In this document: positions 54,613-64,000 of the stretch, in pieces
Layout of the letters: every line of letters starts with the position of its first letter
How positions within the stretch are numbered: the first letter of the stretch is position 1
Source: Caballeronia temeraria
GTDB taxonomy: Bacteria; Pseudomonadota; Gammaproteobacteria; Burkholderiales; Burkholderiaceae
DNA length: 64,000 bases
Assembly: GCF_001544795.2 (NCBI RefSeq)
Contig: NZ_FCOI02000005.1
Coordinates: 128,402 to 192,401, forward strand
Reading direction: 5' to 3'
Made by a program: the position numbers and the translations under genes
Notes under the pieces: generated by a model
What the model was told of the DNA's origin: nothing
Database searches by the model: none
Seen by the model: only the letters and a program-made list of their open reading frames with translations

Positions 54613-55128
54613 ATGCTCGTCATCGTCGACATGCAGACGCGGCTCGTGCCGCATCTGGACGGCGCGCAACGTCTGACGGAGCGCGCCGGCACGTTGCTGC
54701 GCGCGGCGAATCTGCTCGACGTGCCGGTGATCTATACGGAGCAGAATCCGCAGCGGCTCGGCGGGACGGTCGATGCCTTGCTCGCCGATCTGCGCGCCGC
54801 GAAGGGCATCGAAAAGCATACGTTCGATGCGACGCTCGCCCCCGCCTTCATCGACGCGCTGCCGCCCGCGCCCGCGACGCTATGGATCGCCGGCGCGGAG
54901 GCGCACGTGTGCGCGCTGCTGACGGTGCTCGGCCTATTGCGGCTCGGCTATCGCGTGGAATATGTGGCAGACGCGGTTGCGTCCCGCCGCGCCGCCGATC
55001 GCGCCGTCGCGCTCGAACGCGCTCAGCAGGACGGCGCGCGGCTGACTACCGTCGAGACGGCGATTTTTGGATGGCTCGGCAGTTTTACGCATCCGCGCTT
55101 CAGGGACGTGCTCGCGCTCATCAAGTGA
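54613..55128 (+). CDS. Isochorismatase-like cysteine hydrolase
   Basis: 171-residue hydrolase of the YcaC/ISOCHORISMATASE fold: LVIVDMQTRLVPHL holds the catalytic Asp, the segment around KHTFDATLA the Lys region, and GAEAHVCALLTVLGLLRLGY the nucleophilic Cys. Shorter than pyrazinamidase/nicotinamidase (~200) and most like single-domain YcaC-type proteins. Substrate unknown. Start ATG at 54613, closely following the unknown upstream gene (4 nt), suggesting a shared role. Confidence 0.88.
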   Translation: MLVIVDMQTRLVPHLDGAQRLTERAGTLLRAANLLDVPVIYTEQNPQRLGGTVDALLADLRAAKGIEKHTFDATLAPAFIDALPPAPATLWIAGAEAHVCALLTVLGLLRLGYRVEYVADAVASRRAADRAVALERAQQDGARLTTVETAIFGWLGSFTHPRFRDVLALIK

Positions 55129-55155
55129 TTCGCAAGGCGCCGCGTCGACGGACAG

Positions 55156-57054
55156 TTAGTTGCGATCACGCCACTCGGCCAGCGCTGCCGTGACGCGCGC
55201 GATCACGTCGTCCCAATTGTTTGGCGCGGTCTGGCGGAACAGGCGCGCATTCGGATACCACGCCGAGGTTTCGCCCTCGGTGTGCCAGCGCCAGCACGGG
55301 TTCGTGGACAGCAGCACCCACAGCGGCTTGCCGAGCGCGCCCGCGAGATGCGCGACCGATGTGTCCACGGAGATGACGAGATCGAGCGACGCGATGATCG
55401 CGGCCGTATCGGAGAAATCCTGGACATCGTCCATCAGATCGAGTGGCCGCAGATGCGGCGGCAGCGTGTCGAGTTGCGCGCGCGAGACCGGAGCCTTTTG
55501 CAGATTGACGAAACGCACACCGGGTAAACCGAGCAATGGCATGCATGCCGGCGCGTTGGACCCGCGGCGTGTATCGAACGGGTTCGGGCGCGGCTCGCTC
55601 ATCGCGGCGATGCCCACCGTCGGCACCCGCGCGGGCAGCCGGTCGCGCCAGCGCTCGACACGCCGGTCGTCCGCGAAGAGATAAGGCGTGACGCTGGGAA
55701 TGGTTTCGAGCGTGGTTCCGAGAAGCGCCGGCGCACTCATCATGAAACACCAGTAGTCATGCGGCGGCAGGGTATGCAGCGCGGCGGCGCTGACGCAGAC
55801 ATCGACGCCATCGGCCGAAGCGAGCAGCGGGTCTTCCAGCGCCCATACGACCGACAGCTTCGAAAGTCCTTGCGCCTTCAGCATGGGCAGATAGCGGCAG
55901 AACTGGAACGAATCGCCGAATCCCTGTTCGTGGATCACGAGCAGCGATTTGCCGGCGAGCGGCTCGCCCTGCCACCTCGGAAAAGGCAAGTCGGGCGGAG
56001 GGATGGGCCGCTGTGGCCAGGCATCGTCGTAGCGGACTTCCATCAGCGGCCACCCTTGTGCGTACTCTCCGACGCGCAGGAGTCCGCCGCCCAGATTGAG
56101 CCTGGCTTCCCCCGACTGCGGAGCGAGTTCGACCGCGCGCCGAAACACGTCGAGCATTTCGTTCAAACGCGCGGGCTGCTCCTTCAGCAAGTTGCCGAGC
56201 GCAATGTATGCCTGCACGTGATCCGGCTCGAGGTCTATCGCTCTGCGATACGCCGCTTCGGCTTCGTCGAGGCGTTCGAGTCCCGCGAATGCGGTAATCC
56301 GATAAAGCACCTGGCCCAGGTTGTAATGCGCGGCGCGCAGGTCGGGCACACATTCAGACAGGCGCCGGTACACGCTCTCCAGGTCCCCGTATCGTTCATG
56401 CTTTTCGAGCAACTCGGCGAGGCTCTGATAGGCGATCGTCAGGCTGGGATTCAACTCGATCGCCGCGCGATACGCACGCTCGCCTTCGTCCCAGCGCTGC
56501 TGGGCCACGAACGCGTTGCCGAGGTTGAGGTGCGCATCGGCCCAGTCTGGCCGCGCCTCGATCGCGTGCTGAAAATGCATCTGCGCCTCGTCCACGCGCG
56601 CTTGCGTCATCAGCAGCTTTCCCAGGCTGTAGTGCGCCGGAACCAGATCCGGCCTCAGTTCCAGCGCCCGGCGCAGCGACTGCTCCGCATCCGCGGCGCG
56701 GCCCTGCTGCATAAGCACGTTGCCGAGGTTGTTGTGCGTTTCGGGGACATCCGTTTTCAGATCGAGCGAGCGCCGATACAGCGCTTCCGCTTCCGGCAAC
56801 TTTTCGAGCTGGGCGTACAGGTTTCCCAGATGGTTGTCGACGCCCGCATGCCGTGGATGCTCCGCGACCGCGCGCTCCCAGTACGCCTGCGCGCGATCCG
56901 GACGATTCATCGCGTAAGCGCAGCCTGCGGCGAGATCGAGCACCTCGGCATCGGCATGCGGGCGATCGAGCAATGGCGACAAGACCGCCAGTGCCTCCGC
57001 ATGCTGATTCTGCGAGTAGTGCTGCACCGCACGGTGATAGAGGTCGGATGACAT
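55156..57054 (-). CDS. TPR-repeat protein with C-terminal glycosyltransferase-like domain
   Basis: 632 residues. About residues 5-330 are tandem 34-residue tetratricopeptide repeats (for example AEALYRRSLDLKTDVPETHN and AHYSLGKLLMTQARVDEAQM). The C-terminal ~280 residues contain LLVIHEQGFGDSFQFCRYLP and DLVISVDTSVAHLAGALGKP, which match GT-B heptosyltransferase/OGT-like folds. Such TPR-GT proteins glycosylate surface proteins or work in LPS biosynthesis; the acceptor is unknown. No signal peptide. Convergent with the isochorismatase gene. ATG at 57054. Confidence 0.85.
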   Translation of the reverse strand: MSSDLYHRAVQHYSQNQHAEALAVLSPLLDRPHADAEVLDLAAGCAYAMNRPDRAQAYWERAVAEHPRHAGVDNHLGNLYAQLEKLPEAEALYRRSLDLKTDVPETHNNLGNVLMQQGRAADAEQSLRRALELRPDLVPAHYSLGKLLMTQARVDEAQMHFQHAIEARPDWADAHLNLGNAFVAQQRWDEGERAYRAAIELNPSLTIAYQSLAELLEKHERYGDLESVYRRLSECVPDLRAAHYNLGQVLYRITAFAGLERLDEAEAAYRRAIDLEPDHVQAYIALGNLLKEQPARLNEMLDVFRRAVELAPQSGEARLNLGGGLLRVGEYAQGWPLMEVRYDDAWPQRPIPPPDLPFPRWQGEPLAGKSLLVIHEQGFGDSFQFCRYLPMLKAQGLSKLSVVWALEDPLLASADGVDVCVSAAALHTLPPHDYWCFMMSAPALLGTTLETIPSVTPYLFADDRRVERWRDRLPARVPTVGIAAMSEPRPNPFDTRRGSNAPACMPLLGLPGVRFVNLQKAPVSRAQLDTLPPHLRPLDLMDDVQDFSDTAAIIASLDLVISVDTSVAHLAGALGKPLWVLLSTNPCWRWHTEGETSAWYPNARLFRQTAPNNWDDVIARVTAALAEWRDRN

Positions 57055-57505
57055 CGGGAAGACTTCGAAAGATTGAGAGAAAGCTGGCGAGGCGCACAGT
57101 CGCCTTCGACGACGGCGATGCGGACGCGATCGTGCAATTTTGAACGACGCGCATGCGCGAAAGCGTCACAAAACGTGCTCCACGTTGAATCGCAACGTGA
57201 AACGATCACTTTGCCGGCCGTGCTTTGCAGCATTTACGCGCCGACGCGCCAGGATTTGCGGCGACGCGCGGCCTCGCGGTCGTTCCGGCGGATGGCATCC
57301 GACTTGCTGTAGTCTGCGGTTGCGGGTCGACGAACGTTCGGTTCCCTTACAGTTGCCGGACGATGCCGTTCCCGCGCCCACGCGCCGCCAGAGGACTCGA
57401 GCATCGGCGCTCCGCCCGATTCGTCGCGATCGGCTGCGAGCGAATGCCCATGAAGACTGGAGCCCGTCGACGCCCTTCCGAACGAGCGAGGAGCAACCGA
57501 TCGCC
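57055..57505. other. 450-bp intergenic region upstream of paoABC
   Basis: Lies between the divergent TPR-GT and paoA starts. A plus-strand frame is open through it into paoA, but its amino-acid composition is atypical and the TAT signal begins only at 57506, so I do not call a gene. No convincing promoter or terminator was recognised; it should hold promoters for both flanking genes. Confidence 0.5.
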
Positions 57506-58198
57506 ATGTCCCCAGTCGATACCCATCCCCACGACGCCAGCGACGCGGCCCAGAAGCCGTCACGCCGCCGTTTCCTGCAATCGGCCGCGGCGGCGGCGGC
57601 CGTGTCCGCCGCGCCCCACGTGCATGCGCAGCAACAGGCCGCGACGCCCGCCAGCGCGCCGATGCCGCCCGCCGCCGCGCCGATGATGCCCGTGAAGCTC
57701 ACCATCAACGGCCATCCGTACGAATTGCAGGTCGAAGCGCGCACCACGCTGCTCGACGCGCTGCGCGAATACGCAAACCTCACCGGCACGAAAAAAGGCT
57801 GCGACCGCGGCCAGTGCGGCGCGTGCACGGTGATCGTGTCGGGCCGGCGCATCAACTCGTGCCTGACGCTCGCGGTGATGCACGACGGCGAATCCGTCAC
57901 GACCGTCGAAGGCCTCGCGCCCGACGGCGACACGCTCGCGCCGATCCAGCGCGCGTTCATCGAAAAGGACGCCTTTCAGTGCGGCTACTGTACGCCCGGC
58001 CAGTTGTGCTCGGCGACGGCGCTCATCGCCGAATATCGCGCGGGCGATGCGAGCGCGGCGACCGCCGATGTGCGCTTTCGCCCCGCGCAACTGTCCGACG
58101 ACGAAATCCGCGAGCGCATGAGCGGCAACATCTGCCGCTGCGGCGCGTATCCGAATATCGTCGCGGCGGTGAAGGCCGTCGCGTCGGGCAACGCCTGA
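57506..58198 (+). CDS. paoA: Aldehyde oxidoreductase, [2Fe-2S] subunit (PaoA/YagT)
   Basis: 230 residues. A twin-arginine signal ([20 protein letters not shown]) sends the folded complex to the periplasm. Two iron-sulfur clusters are marked by [11 protein letters not shown] (plant-ferredoxin type, with a later C) and [11 protein letters not shown] / [11 protein letters not shown] (second cluster). It passes electrons from the molybdenum site of PaoC towards the FAD of PaoB. The enzyme oxidises aromatic and aliphatic aldehydes. First gene of a three-gene operon; GAGGAG is upstream but rather far. ATG at 57506. Confidence 0.94.
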   Translation: MSPVDTHPHDASDAAQKPSRRRFLQSAAAAAAVSAAPHVHAQQQAATPASAPMPPAAAPMMPVKLTINGHPYELQVEARTTLLDALREYANLTGTKKGCDRGQCGACTVIVSGRRINSCLTLAVMHDGESVTTVEGLAPDGDTLAPIQRAFIEKDAFQCGYCTPGQLCSATALIAEYRAGDASAATADVRFRPAQLSDDEIRERMSGNICRCGAYPNIVAAVKAVASGNA

Positions 58199-58208
58199 GG
58201 AGACGCAC

Positions 58209-59198
58209 ATGGACGCGATCTCCTATCAGCGCGCCGCCGACATCGGCGCGGCGCTCTCGGCTGCGAGCCAGCCGGGCACGATGTTCATCGGCGGCGGCAC
58301 GAATCTGCTCGACCTGATGAAAGGCGGCGTCATGCGGCCGATGAAACTCGTCGACATCACGCACATCGATGGCCTGAACGGCATCACCGCCTTGCCTGAT
58401 GGCGGCCTGCGCTTGGGCGCGCTCGTGCGCAACAGCGACGCCGCGAACCACGCGTGGGTGCGCGAGCGTTATCCGCTCCTGTCGCAGGCGCTGCTCGCGG
58501 GCGCATCGGCGCAATTGCGCAACATGGCGACCGTCGGCGGCAATCTGATGCAGCGCACGCGCTGCGCGTATTTCTACGACACCGGCTTTCCCCAGTGCAA
58601 CAAGCGCACGCCGGGCAGCGGCTGCGCGGCCATCAACGGCAACAATCGCATGCACGCGATCCTCGGCGCGAGCCGTCAGTGCATCGCGACGAATCCGTCC
58701 GACATGAGCGTCGCGCTCGCGGCGCTCGATGCCGTCGTGCGCGTCACCGGCCCGAATGGCGAGCGGACGGTTCCGTTCGCGGAGTTTCATCGGCTGCCGG
58801 GCGACCGGCCGGAGCTCGACACGACGTTGCAGGCGGGCGAGCTGATCACGTCGGTCGATCTGCCGCCGCCGCTCTTCGCGGAGCATTCGAAGTATCTGAA
58901 GGTGCGCGACCGCGCGAGTTACGCGTTCGCGCTCGTGTCCGTCGCCGCTGCCTTGCAGATGGACGGCAACACCGTGAAGAGCGCGCGCATCGCATTGGGC
59001 GGCGTCGCGCACAAACCGTGGCGCGCGACCGCGGCCGAACGCGCGCTCGCCGGGCAATCGCTCGACAAGGCGACGCTGCAGTCCGCCGCCGCGCTCGCCG
59101 TGCAAGGCGCGCAGGCGCAGCGCGACAACGCGTTCAAGATCGCACTCGCGCAGCGCGCGATCGTGCGCGCGGTTCAACAGGCTGGAGGTGTCGCATGA
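58209..59198 (+). CDS. paoB: Aldehyde oxidoreductase, FAD subunit (PaoB/YagS)
   Basis: 329-residue FAD-binding subunit of the xanthine-oxidase family. [20 protein letters not shown] is the FAD phosphate-binding motif; [20 protein letters not shown] and the Cys-rich [15 protein letters not shown] segment typical of YagS, which binds an extra iron-sulfur cluster, are present. GGAG precedes the ATG at 58209. It overlaps the paoC start by 4 nt (ATGA). Confidence 0.94.
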   Translation: MDAISYQRAADIGAALSAASQPGTMFIGGGTNLLDLMKGGVMRPMKLVDITHIDGLNGITALPDGGLRLGALVRNSDAANHAWVRERYPLLSQALLAGASAQLRNMATVGGNLMQRTRCAYFYDTGFPQCNKRTPGSGCAAINGNNRMHAILGASRQCIATNPSDMSVALAALDAVVRVTGPNGERTVPFAEFHRLPGDRPELDTTLQAGELITSVDLPPPLFAEHSKYLKVRDRASYAFALVSVAAALQMDGNTVKSARIALGGVAHKPWRATAAERALAGQSLDKATLQSAAALAVQGAQAQRDNAFKIALAQRAIVRAVQQAGGVA

Positions 59199-61417
59199 GT
59201 GTCATCGGAAAACCGCTCGATCGCACCGATGGCGTGCTGAAGGTCACCGGCCAGGCGCGCTATTCGGCCGACAACACCGACGCGAAGCTCGCCCACGCGG
59301 TGCTCGTCACGAGCACGGTCGCGAGCGGCCGCATCGCGTCGATCGATACGAGCCGCGCGCAGTCGATGCCCGGCGTGCTGCTCGTCATGACGTATCAGAA
59401 CGCGATGCGCCTGCCGAACAACGGCGTCCCCGACGCGCAGCCGCCCGCCGTGCGCAAGCTCACGCTGCTGCAAACCAACGAGGTGCGCTACAGCAATGAG
59501 CCGGTCGCGGTCGTCGTCGCGGATTCGCTGGAACATGCGCAGGGCGCGGCGCGTTACGTCGACGTGCGCTATGAAGCCGCGATGCCCAATGCCGATTTCG
59601 AACGCGCGAAGGCGTCCGCGTATCAGCCGGAAAAGATGATGGGACGCGCGATCACGACGAAGCGCGGCGACGTCGACGCCGGTCTGAAACAAGGCCCGAC
59701 ACGCCTCGACGCCGTCTACACGACGCCCTACGAACATCACAATCCGATGGAGCCGCACGCCACCGTCGCCCGCTGGGACGGCCCGAACCTCACGCTCTAC
59801 GACGCGACGCAAGGCGTGTCGGGCGCGAGAAGCGCGGTCGCGAAGTTCTTCGGCATCGCCGATGACCACGTGCGCGTGATCTGCCCGTTCGTCGGCGGCG
59901 GCTTCGGCTGCAAGGGCTCGGTGTGGTCGCACGTCGTGCTGGCGGCGATGGCGTCGAAGCAGACCGGCCGGCCCGTGAAGCTCGTGCTCGAACGTCCGCA
60001 GATGTTCGGCATGATCGGCAACCGGCCGTACACCGAGCAGCGCATCCAGGTCAGCGCGCACGACGACGGCATCATGACCGGCATGCGACACGACGTCGTT
60101 TCGACGACATCGACGTTCGAGGACTGGACCGAAAGCTCCGCGATCGTCACGCGCATGCTCTACGCGGTGCCGAACCAGTCGACATCGCACAAGCTGGTGA
60201 AGCTCGATATCGGCACGCCGACGTTCATGCGCGCGCCCGGCGAGACGAGCGGCTCGTTCGCGCTCGAAACCGCGATGGACGAAATGGCGTATCAACTGAA
60301 GATGGACCCGCTCGCGTTCCGTCTGAAGAACTACGCGAACATGGAGCCGCAGGAAAAGAAGCCGTGGTCGGAAAAGTCGCTGATGGCGTGCTACAACCGC
60401 GGCGCGGAGAAGTTCGGCTGGTCGAAGCGCAACGCGACGCCGCGCTCGATGCGCCAAGGCAATACGCTCATCGGCTGGGGCGTCGGCACGGCGACGTATC
60501 CGGCGAACCGCAGCGAGGCATCGGCGATTGCGCGCATCCTGCCCGACGGCACCGCGATGGTCGCCTCCGGCACGCAGGATCTCGGCACCGGCACCTACAC
60601 GATCATGACGCAGGTCGCAGCCGACGCACTCGGCTTTCCGCTCGATTACGTGCGTTTCGCGCTCGGCGATTCATCGTTGCCGAAGGCGCCGGTGTCGGGC
60701 GGCTCGCAATCGGCGGCGAGCGTGTCGCCGGCGGTGCGGGCGGCATCGACGCAGACGCGCGATCAGCTCATCGCGATGGCGCTTGCGGATCGCGGATCGC
60801 CCGTCAACGGGCTCTCGCGCGCGGACGTGACCGTGTCGAACGGCTGGGTCGTGAGCCTGTCGAATCCTGAGAGGCGCGATCCGGCGGCGGCGATCATCGC
60901 GCGCAACGGCGGCCGCGCGATCGAGGCCATCGCCACGACGCGCCCCGGCGACGAGAAAAAGCAGTACGCGTTTCACTCGTTCGGCGCGGTGTTCGCGGAA
61001 GTGCATGTCGATGCGGACCTCGGGATCATCCGCGTGCCGCGCATCGTCGGGGTGTACGACGTCGGCACGCTTTTCAACGAGAAAACCGCGCATAGCCAGT
61101 TGATGGGCGGCATCGTGTGGGGCGTCGGCTCGGCGCTCTTCGAAAAGAGCGAACTGGATGCGCGTTACGGCCGCTATACGAACGCGAATCTCGCGGAGTA
61201 CCACGTTCCGGTGAACGCGGATATCGGCATGCTGGATATCTCGTTCATCGGCGAGCCCGATCCGCATATCAATCCGGACGGCGCGCGGGGCATCGGCGAA
61301 ATCGGCATCACGGGCGTGGCGGGCGCGCTCGGCAACGCGGTCTATCACGCGACGGGCGTGCGGGTGCGCGATCTGCCGATTACGCTCGATAAAGTCTTGC
61401 CGCCGACGATGGCGTGA
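59195..61417 (+). CDS. paoC: Aldehyde oxidoreductase, molybdopterin cytosine dinucleotide subunit (PaoC/YagR)
   Basis: 740-residue catalytic subunit. [16 protein letters not shown] opens the protein; [25 protein letters not shown] and the C-terminal [17 protein letters not shown] carry the cofactor contacts and the catalytic Glu (GIGEIG) of the xanthine-oxidase family. It needs a sulfurated MCD cofactor, so it depends on a MocA cytidylyltransferase (next gene) and a PaoD-type chaperone, which is not seen nearby. No signal peptide: exported by hitch-hiking with PaoA. Terminator follows. Confidence 0.94.
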   Translation: MSVIGKPLDRTDGVLKVTGQARYSADNTDAKLAHAVLVTSTVASGRIASIDTSRAQSMPGVLLVMTYQNAMRLPNNGVPDAQPPAVRKLTLLQTNEVRYSNEPVAVVVADSLEHAQGAARYVDVRYEAAMPNADFERAKASAYQPEKMMGRAITTKRGDVDAGLKQGPTRLDAVYTTPYEHHNPMEPHATVARWDGPNLTLYDATQGVSGARSAVAKFFGIADDHVRVICPFVGGGFGCKGSVWSHVVLAAMASKQTGRPVKLVLERPQMFGMIGNRPYTEQRIQVSAHDDGIMTGMRHDVVSTTSTFEDWTESSAIVTRMLYAVPNQSTSHKLVKLDIGTPTFMRAPGETSGSFALETAMDEMAYQLKMDPLAFRLKNYANMEPQEKKPWSEKSLMACYNRGAEKFGWSKRNATPRSMRQGNTLIGWGVGTATYPANRSEASAIARILPDGTAMVASGTQDLGTGTYTIMTQVAADALGFPLDYVRFALGDSSLPKAPVSGGSQSAASVSPAVRAASTQTRDQLIAMALADRGSPVNGLSRADVTVSNGWVVSLSNPERRDPAAAIIARNGGRAIEAIATTRPGDEKKQYAFHSFGAVFAEVHVDADLGIIRVPRIVGVYDVGTLFNEKTAHSQLMGGIVWGVGSALFEKSELDARYGRYTNANLAEYHVPVNADIGMLDISFIGEPDPHINPDGARGIGEIGITGVAGALGNAVYHATGVRVRDLPITLDKVLPPTMA

Positions 61418-61437
61418 AGTAAGCATAAAGAAAGCGA

Positions 61438-61475
61438 AGCACGCGGCGATCGTCGTATCGCCGCGTGCTTTTTTT
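61438..61475 (+). terminator. Intrinsic terminator of paoABC
   Basis: AGCACGCGGCGAT (61438-61450), 6-nt loop, ATCGCCGCGTGCT (61457-61469), then seven T. It separates paoC from mocA. Confidence 0.92.
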
Positions 61476-61538
61476 GTGCTTGCGGCGTGCTTCGATGCGC
61501 CGCACAATCCCGATTCGATCCCCACACGAGCACCCGCG

Positions 61539-62126
61539 ATGACTTATTCGTCGAACGCAACCGGCATCCTGCTGGCGGCGGGTCTCGGCACCCGCTTCGA
61601 CCCTTCCGGACTCCAGAACAAGCTGCTCGCCACGCTGCCGGGTGGAACGCCCGTCGTGTTCCAGTCGGCGCGCAGGCTGCTCGCCGTGTCCGCGGAAGTG
61701 ATCGCGGTCGTGCGGCCCGGCGCCGAAAAGCTCGCCGATGTGCTCAACGAAGCCGGCTGCAATGTCATCTTCAGCGCCGACGCCGAGCGCGGCATGGGCG
61801 CGACGCTCGCCGCAGCCGTGCGGGCGACATCGGAAGCGGATGGCTGGCTCGTCACGCTGGGCGACATGCCGTGGATCGAGGCGTCGTCGTATGAAGCCGT
61901 CGCCCGTGCGCTCGATGGCGGCGAAGCGCTCGCCGCGCCGTTTTATCACGGCAAGCGGGGGCATCCGGTGGGCTTCGGACTCGTGCATCGCGAGGCGCTC
62001 GCCGCGCTCGACGGCGACGCAGGCGCGCGCGGCATCTTCACGACGCACAAGCCGTTCGCCGTCGCGGTCGACGATCCCAACGTGCTGCGCGATGTGGATT
62101 TGCCGAGCGATCTCGCACAGGCTTAA
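61539..62126 (+). CDS. mocA: Molybdenum cofactor cytidylyltransferase (MocA/MobA-like)
   Basis: 195-residue nucleotidyltransferase: GILLAAGLGTRFDPSGLQNK is the NTP-binding signature, VTLGDMPWIEASSYEAVARA holds the metal-binding Asp, and GKRGHPVGFG is the second conserved element. It would add CMP to molybdopterin, producing the MCD cofactor that PaoC needs. It is downstream of paoABC but behind a strong terminator, so it has its own promoter. The ATG is at 61539. Its stop overlaps the convergent glycosyltransferase stop by 4 nt. Confidence 0.85.
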   Translation: MTYSSNATGILLAAGLGTRFDPSGLQNKLLATLPGGTPVVFQSARRLLAVSAEVIAVVRPGAEKLADVLNEAGCNVIFSADAERGMGATLAAAVRATSEADGWLVTLGDMPWIEASSYEAVARALDGGEALAAPFYHGKRGHPVGFGLVHREALAALDGDAGARGIFTTHKPFAVAVDDPNVLRDVDLPSDLAQA

Positions 62127-62833
62127 GCCGCGATCGCCACTGCATCCGCCGAATCCGCGGCATCGTTGCCGATCGGCAGATAGCGTCGGCTGACTTCGAG
62201 CAGCGTCGCGCCGAAACCCTTCTTCGCCCGGAAATCCGTCCGCGCGCTCGTCAGCACACGCGGCGACGCGCTCCATTCGATCCGCGCGCCGATCGCCATC
62301 AACGCCTCGACGAGCGCCACATCCTCGCTCGATTCCAGCGGCGCGAAGCCGCCCGCCTGCACATACGCTTTCGCCGACACGCCCAGATTCGCGCCATGAA
62401 TATGCCGATGCCCGTCCGCATCGGTATAAGTGCGTCCGAAATGCTCGCGCACCGCGCCGATATGCGGCGACCAGTCACGCACGCCGATCACGCCGCACAC
62501 CGCGTCCGCGCAGCAGTCGAGCTGGCGCACGAGCCAGTCGTCGGCGACGGTCGTATCTGCGTCGGTGAACGCGAGCCAGCGCGCGCCCAGCGCCAGCGCC
62601 CGCTCCGCGCCATGCGCCCGCGCGATGCCGACGTTGCGCGCGTCGATGCGCGATACCTCCGCGCCCAGCGCCCGCGCGATGCCGGCGGTGTCGTCGGTGC
62701 AACTGTCGGCCACCACGATCACGCACGCCGCCTCGCCGAGCAGTTGATGATGGTCCGCCGCGCGGCGCGCAGCCGTCACGCACGCTCCGATGTGCGCGGC
62801 TTCGTTGTGAGCAGGAATAACAATGGCAAGCAT
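62123..62833 (-). CDS. Family 2 glycosyltransferase
   Basis: 236-residue GT-A enzyme: MLAIVIPAHNEAAHIGACVT nucleotide-sugar site, VADSCTDDTAGIARALGAEV, and the DxD motif in AFTDADTTVADDWLVRQLD. No membrane helices; a soluble transferase of unknown acceptor. The start at 62833 matches the family start (MLAIVIPAHNE); upstream in-frame codons are rejected. It diverges from udgX. Confidence 0.88.
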   Translation of the reverse strand: MLAIVIPAHNEAAHIGACVTAARRAADHHQLLGEAACVIVVADSCTDDTAGIARALGAEVSRIDARNVGIARAHGAERALALGARWLAFTDADTTVADDWLVRQLDCCADAVCGVIGVRDWSPHIGAVREHFGRTYTDADGHRHIHGANLGVSAKAYVQAGGFAPLESSEDVALVEALMAIGARIEWSASPRVLTSARTDFRAKKGFGATLLEVSRRYLPIGNDAADSADAVAIAA

Positions 62834-62958
62834 GGCGGCTCCGTGTGTGAGTGTGTCCGCAGGCAATCGAACGCCGCGATGGATGAATTTCAGCAATGAC
62901 CGTTCCCATGAAACGGCGGGCCGCACAGCCGTATAAGGGCGGGATCATCTCTAAATAG

Positions 62959-62988
62959 TTGCTGAAGCGTCGCGGGAATCGCTAGAAT
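62959..62988 (+). promoter_or_regulatory. Sigma-70 promoter of udgX
   Basis: TTGCTG (62959-62964) and TAGAAT (62983-62988), 18-nt spacer. The LexA box begins 3 nt past the -10 box, so it overlaps the transcription start. Confidence 0.55.
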
Positions 62989-62990
62989 CA

Positions 62991-63006
62991 CTGTATGGAT
63001 ATACAG
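62991..63006 (+). promoter_or_regulatory. LexA (SOS) box in front of udgX
   Basis: CTGTATGGATATACAG fits CTGT-N8-ACAG exactly and is nearly palindromic (ATGGATAT within). It lies 24 nt before the udgX ATG, just after the -10 box, the usual repression position. Beta-proteobacterial LexA uses this consensus. Confidence 0.85.
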
Positions 63007-63029
63007 TACTTTTCCGATTCCGTTCGCCG

Positions 63030-64000
63030 ATGAAAAGCGTCACCATCGATCCTTCGTTTGCTTCCTGGCGTACCGAAGCGCGCACTCTCCTCATGGAAGA
63101 CGCGCGGCCGGAGCACGTGCTGTGGCTCGAAACCGATGCATCGGCAACCGTGTTCGGCTCCATCGATCCCTCGCACGGCCCGTCGGACCCGAACGCGAAA
63201 AAGCCGGTCAAGGTCGCGCGCGAATTTCTCTCCATGCTCGAAACGGCGGCGTGCTATCGCGCGCCGGACCGCTGGCCGTTTCTCTACAAGGCGCTCTGGC
63301 GCTGGACGCAGGGCGACCGCGCGATCGCATCGGCAGACGATGCGGACGGGCATCGGCTGCGGCGCATGATCGAATCGGTCGAAGCCGAGGAGCGCGAGAT
63401 GCGCAAGGTGCTGCGCTTCCGGCATCGCGATTCGTCGCTCGGGCCGCCCGAGTTCATCAGCTGGTTCGAGCCGGTGCACGACGTGCTGGAACACGCCGCC
63501 ATGCACTTCGCCACGCGCATGGGCAGCGCCACATGGATGATCGCCACGCCGCACGGCGCCGCGTTCTGGGACGGCGCGCTCCTGCGCGTGGACCGCACGA
63601 GCGAGCCGGAAGAAAAGCCGATGGATTTCGGCGACACCGCGATGAGCGGCGAGGCCGTGAGCGGCGACGCCATCGAGGCGCTCTGGCTCGCGTATTACGA
63701 GAGCACCTTCGTGGCGGCGCAGACGAACGCCGCCGAAGTGGCGTCGCATATGCCGGTGCGCTACTGGAAAAGCCCGGAGAACGCGCGCACCGATCCCGCG
63801 CTGATTTCCCGCGCCGATCCTTATTCGCGGCGCGACCGTCATCCGCGCAACGTGCCGCCCGAGATGGAAGTGGCCATCAACACGGATCTGGAGCCGATCA
63901 AGGGCACGATGCTGACCGAGCCGCCGTCGCTCGACGCGTGCAGGCGCTGCGCGCTCTGGCGCAACGCAACGCAGGCGGTGCCGGGCGTCGGTCCCGGCAA
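63030..64000 (+). CDS. udgX: UdgX family uracil-DNA-binding/glycosylase protein (5' part, cut by window end)
   Basis: 323 residues are readable to the window end. The N-terminal ~270 residues correspond to the TIGR03915/DUF4130 type domain of fused DNA-repair proteins (ETAACYRAPDRWPFLYKALW, WFEPVHDVLEHAAMHFATRM, PVRYWKSPENARTDPALISR). After LEPIKGTMLTEPPSLDACRR the uracil-DNA glycosylase domain begins: CRRCALWRNATQAVPGVGPG, with two Cys of the iron-sulfur cluster. UdgX forms covalent bonds with uracil sites in DNA in mycobacteria (known). The catalytic motifs lie beyond 64000. SOS box and promoter lie directly upstream, so DNA damage should induce it. Confidence 0.85.
   Translation, partial: MKSVTIDPSFASWRTEARTLLMEDARPEHVLWLETDASATVFGSIDPSHGPSDPNAKKPVKVAREFLSMLETAACYRAPDRWPFLYKALWRWTQGDRAIASADDADGHRLRRMIESVEAEEREMRKVLRFRHRDSSLGPPEFISWFEPVHDVLEHAAMHFATRMGSATWMIATPHGAAFWDGALLRVDRTSEPEEKPMDFGDTAMSGEAVSGDAIEALWLAYYESTFVAAQTNAAEVASHMPVRYWKSPENARTDPALISRADPYSRRDRHPRNVPPEMEVAINTDLEPIKGTMLTEPPSLDACRRCALWRNATQAVPGVGPG

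Noticed and set aside
57140..57505. 122-codon N-terminal extension of PaoA
   Set aside because: The twin-arginine signal must be N-terminal, and it begins at 57506.

Overview
The window is high-GC DNA with strongly GC-biased third codon positions. Its gene content is typical of the Burkholderia sensu lato group (Burkholderia, Paraburkholderia or Caballeronia): a Gram-negative porin_4 type porin, a phnSTUV-type importer, aspD/aspT, a BvgS-like hybrid kinase, UdgX, a type VI secretion system (T6SS) and rhs loci. The genus cannot be fixed from the sequence alone. No rRNA, tRNA, CRISPR array, integrase or insertion-sequence transposase was found.

Layout: 0-5 kb holds a ferritin-like diiron protein, a sugar-porter-type MFS permease and a divergent TetR / DHA2 efflux pair. 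5-9 kb holds an amino-acid-binding protein, a zinc deacylase, an NTF2-like protein and a porin. 9-12.5 kb is an aspartate decarboxylase / aspartate:alanine exchanger pair (aspD, aspT), the two parts of a proton-motive decarboxylation cycle. 12.6-14.1 kb is an old-yellow-enzyme reductase behind an ArsR regulator with a clear operator. Glycogen phosphorylase (15.1-17.6 kb) and a four-gene aminoethylphosphonate-type ABC importer (17.8-21.7 kb) follow.

The accessory region is 21.8-38.4 kb. From 21.87 to 26.2 kb, on the minus strand and partly AT-rich, lies a decayed rhs locus. It has a shortened rhs gene with an ADP-ribosyltransferase-like toxin tail and a 4-nt-overlapping immunity gene. Downstream are displaced toxin-tail/immunity modules, one carrying a 144-bp copy of the rhs core end, a SymE-like remnant, and an rhs core fragment. 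This block abuts a T6SS operon on the plus strand whose first gene, clpV, lacks its 5' half. Next come tssB, tssC, a Tlde1-like peptidoglycan effector with a periplasmic immunity protein, hcp, tssJ, tssK, tssL and tssM. The genes tssA, tssE, tssF, tssG and vgrG are absent here. The arrangement reads as an rhs-associated rearrangement that cut away one side of a T6SS cluster.

38.4-64 kb returns to chromosomal-type genes: a DeoR regulator, an EamA exporter, an L,D-transpeptidase, an RRM-like protein preceded by a 33-codon membrane peptide, a secreted HNH-like protein, a 1087-residue hybrid kinase, a large catalase (katE), a ~500-bp inverted-repeat element, an S53 + S10 peptidase pair, a GFA-fold protein, an unknown protein plus isochorismatase, a TPR glycosyltransferase, the periplasmic aldehyde oxidoreductase paoABC with a separately transcribed mocA, a family-2 glycosyltransferase, and the 5' part of udgX behind a perfect LexA box.
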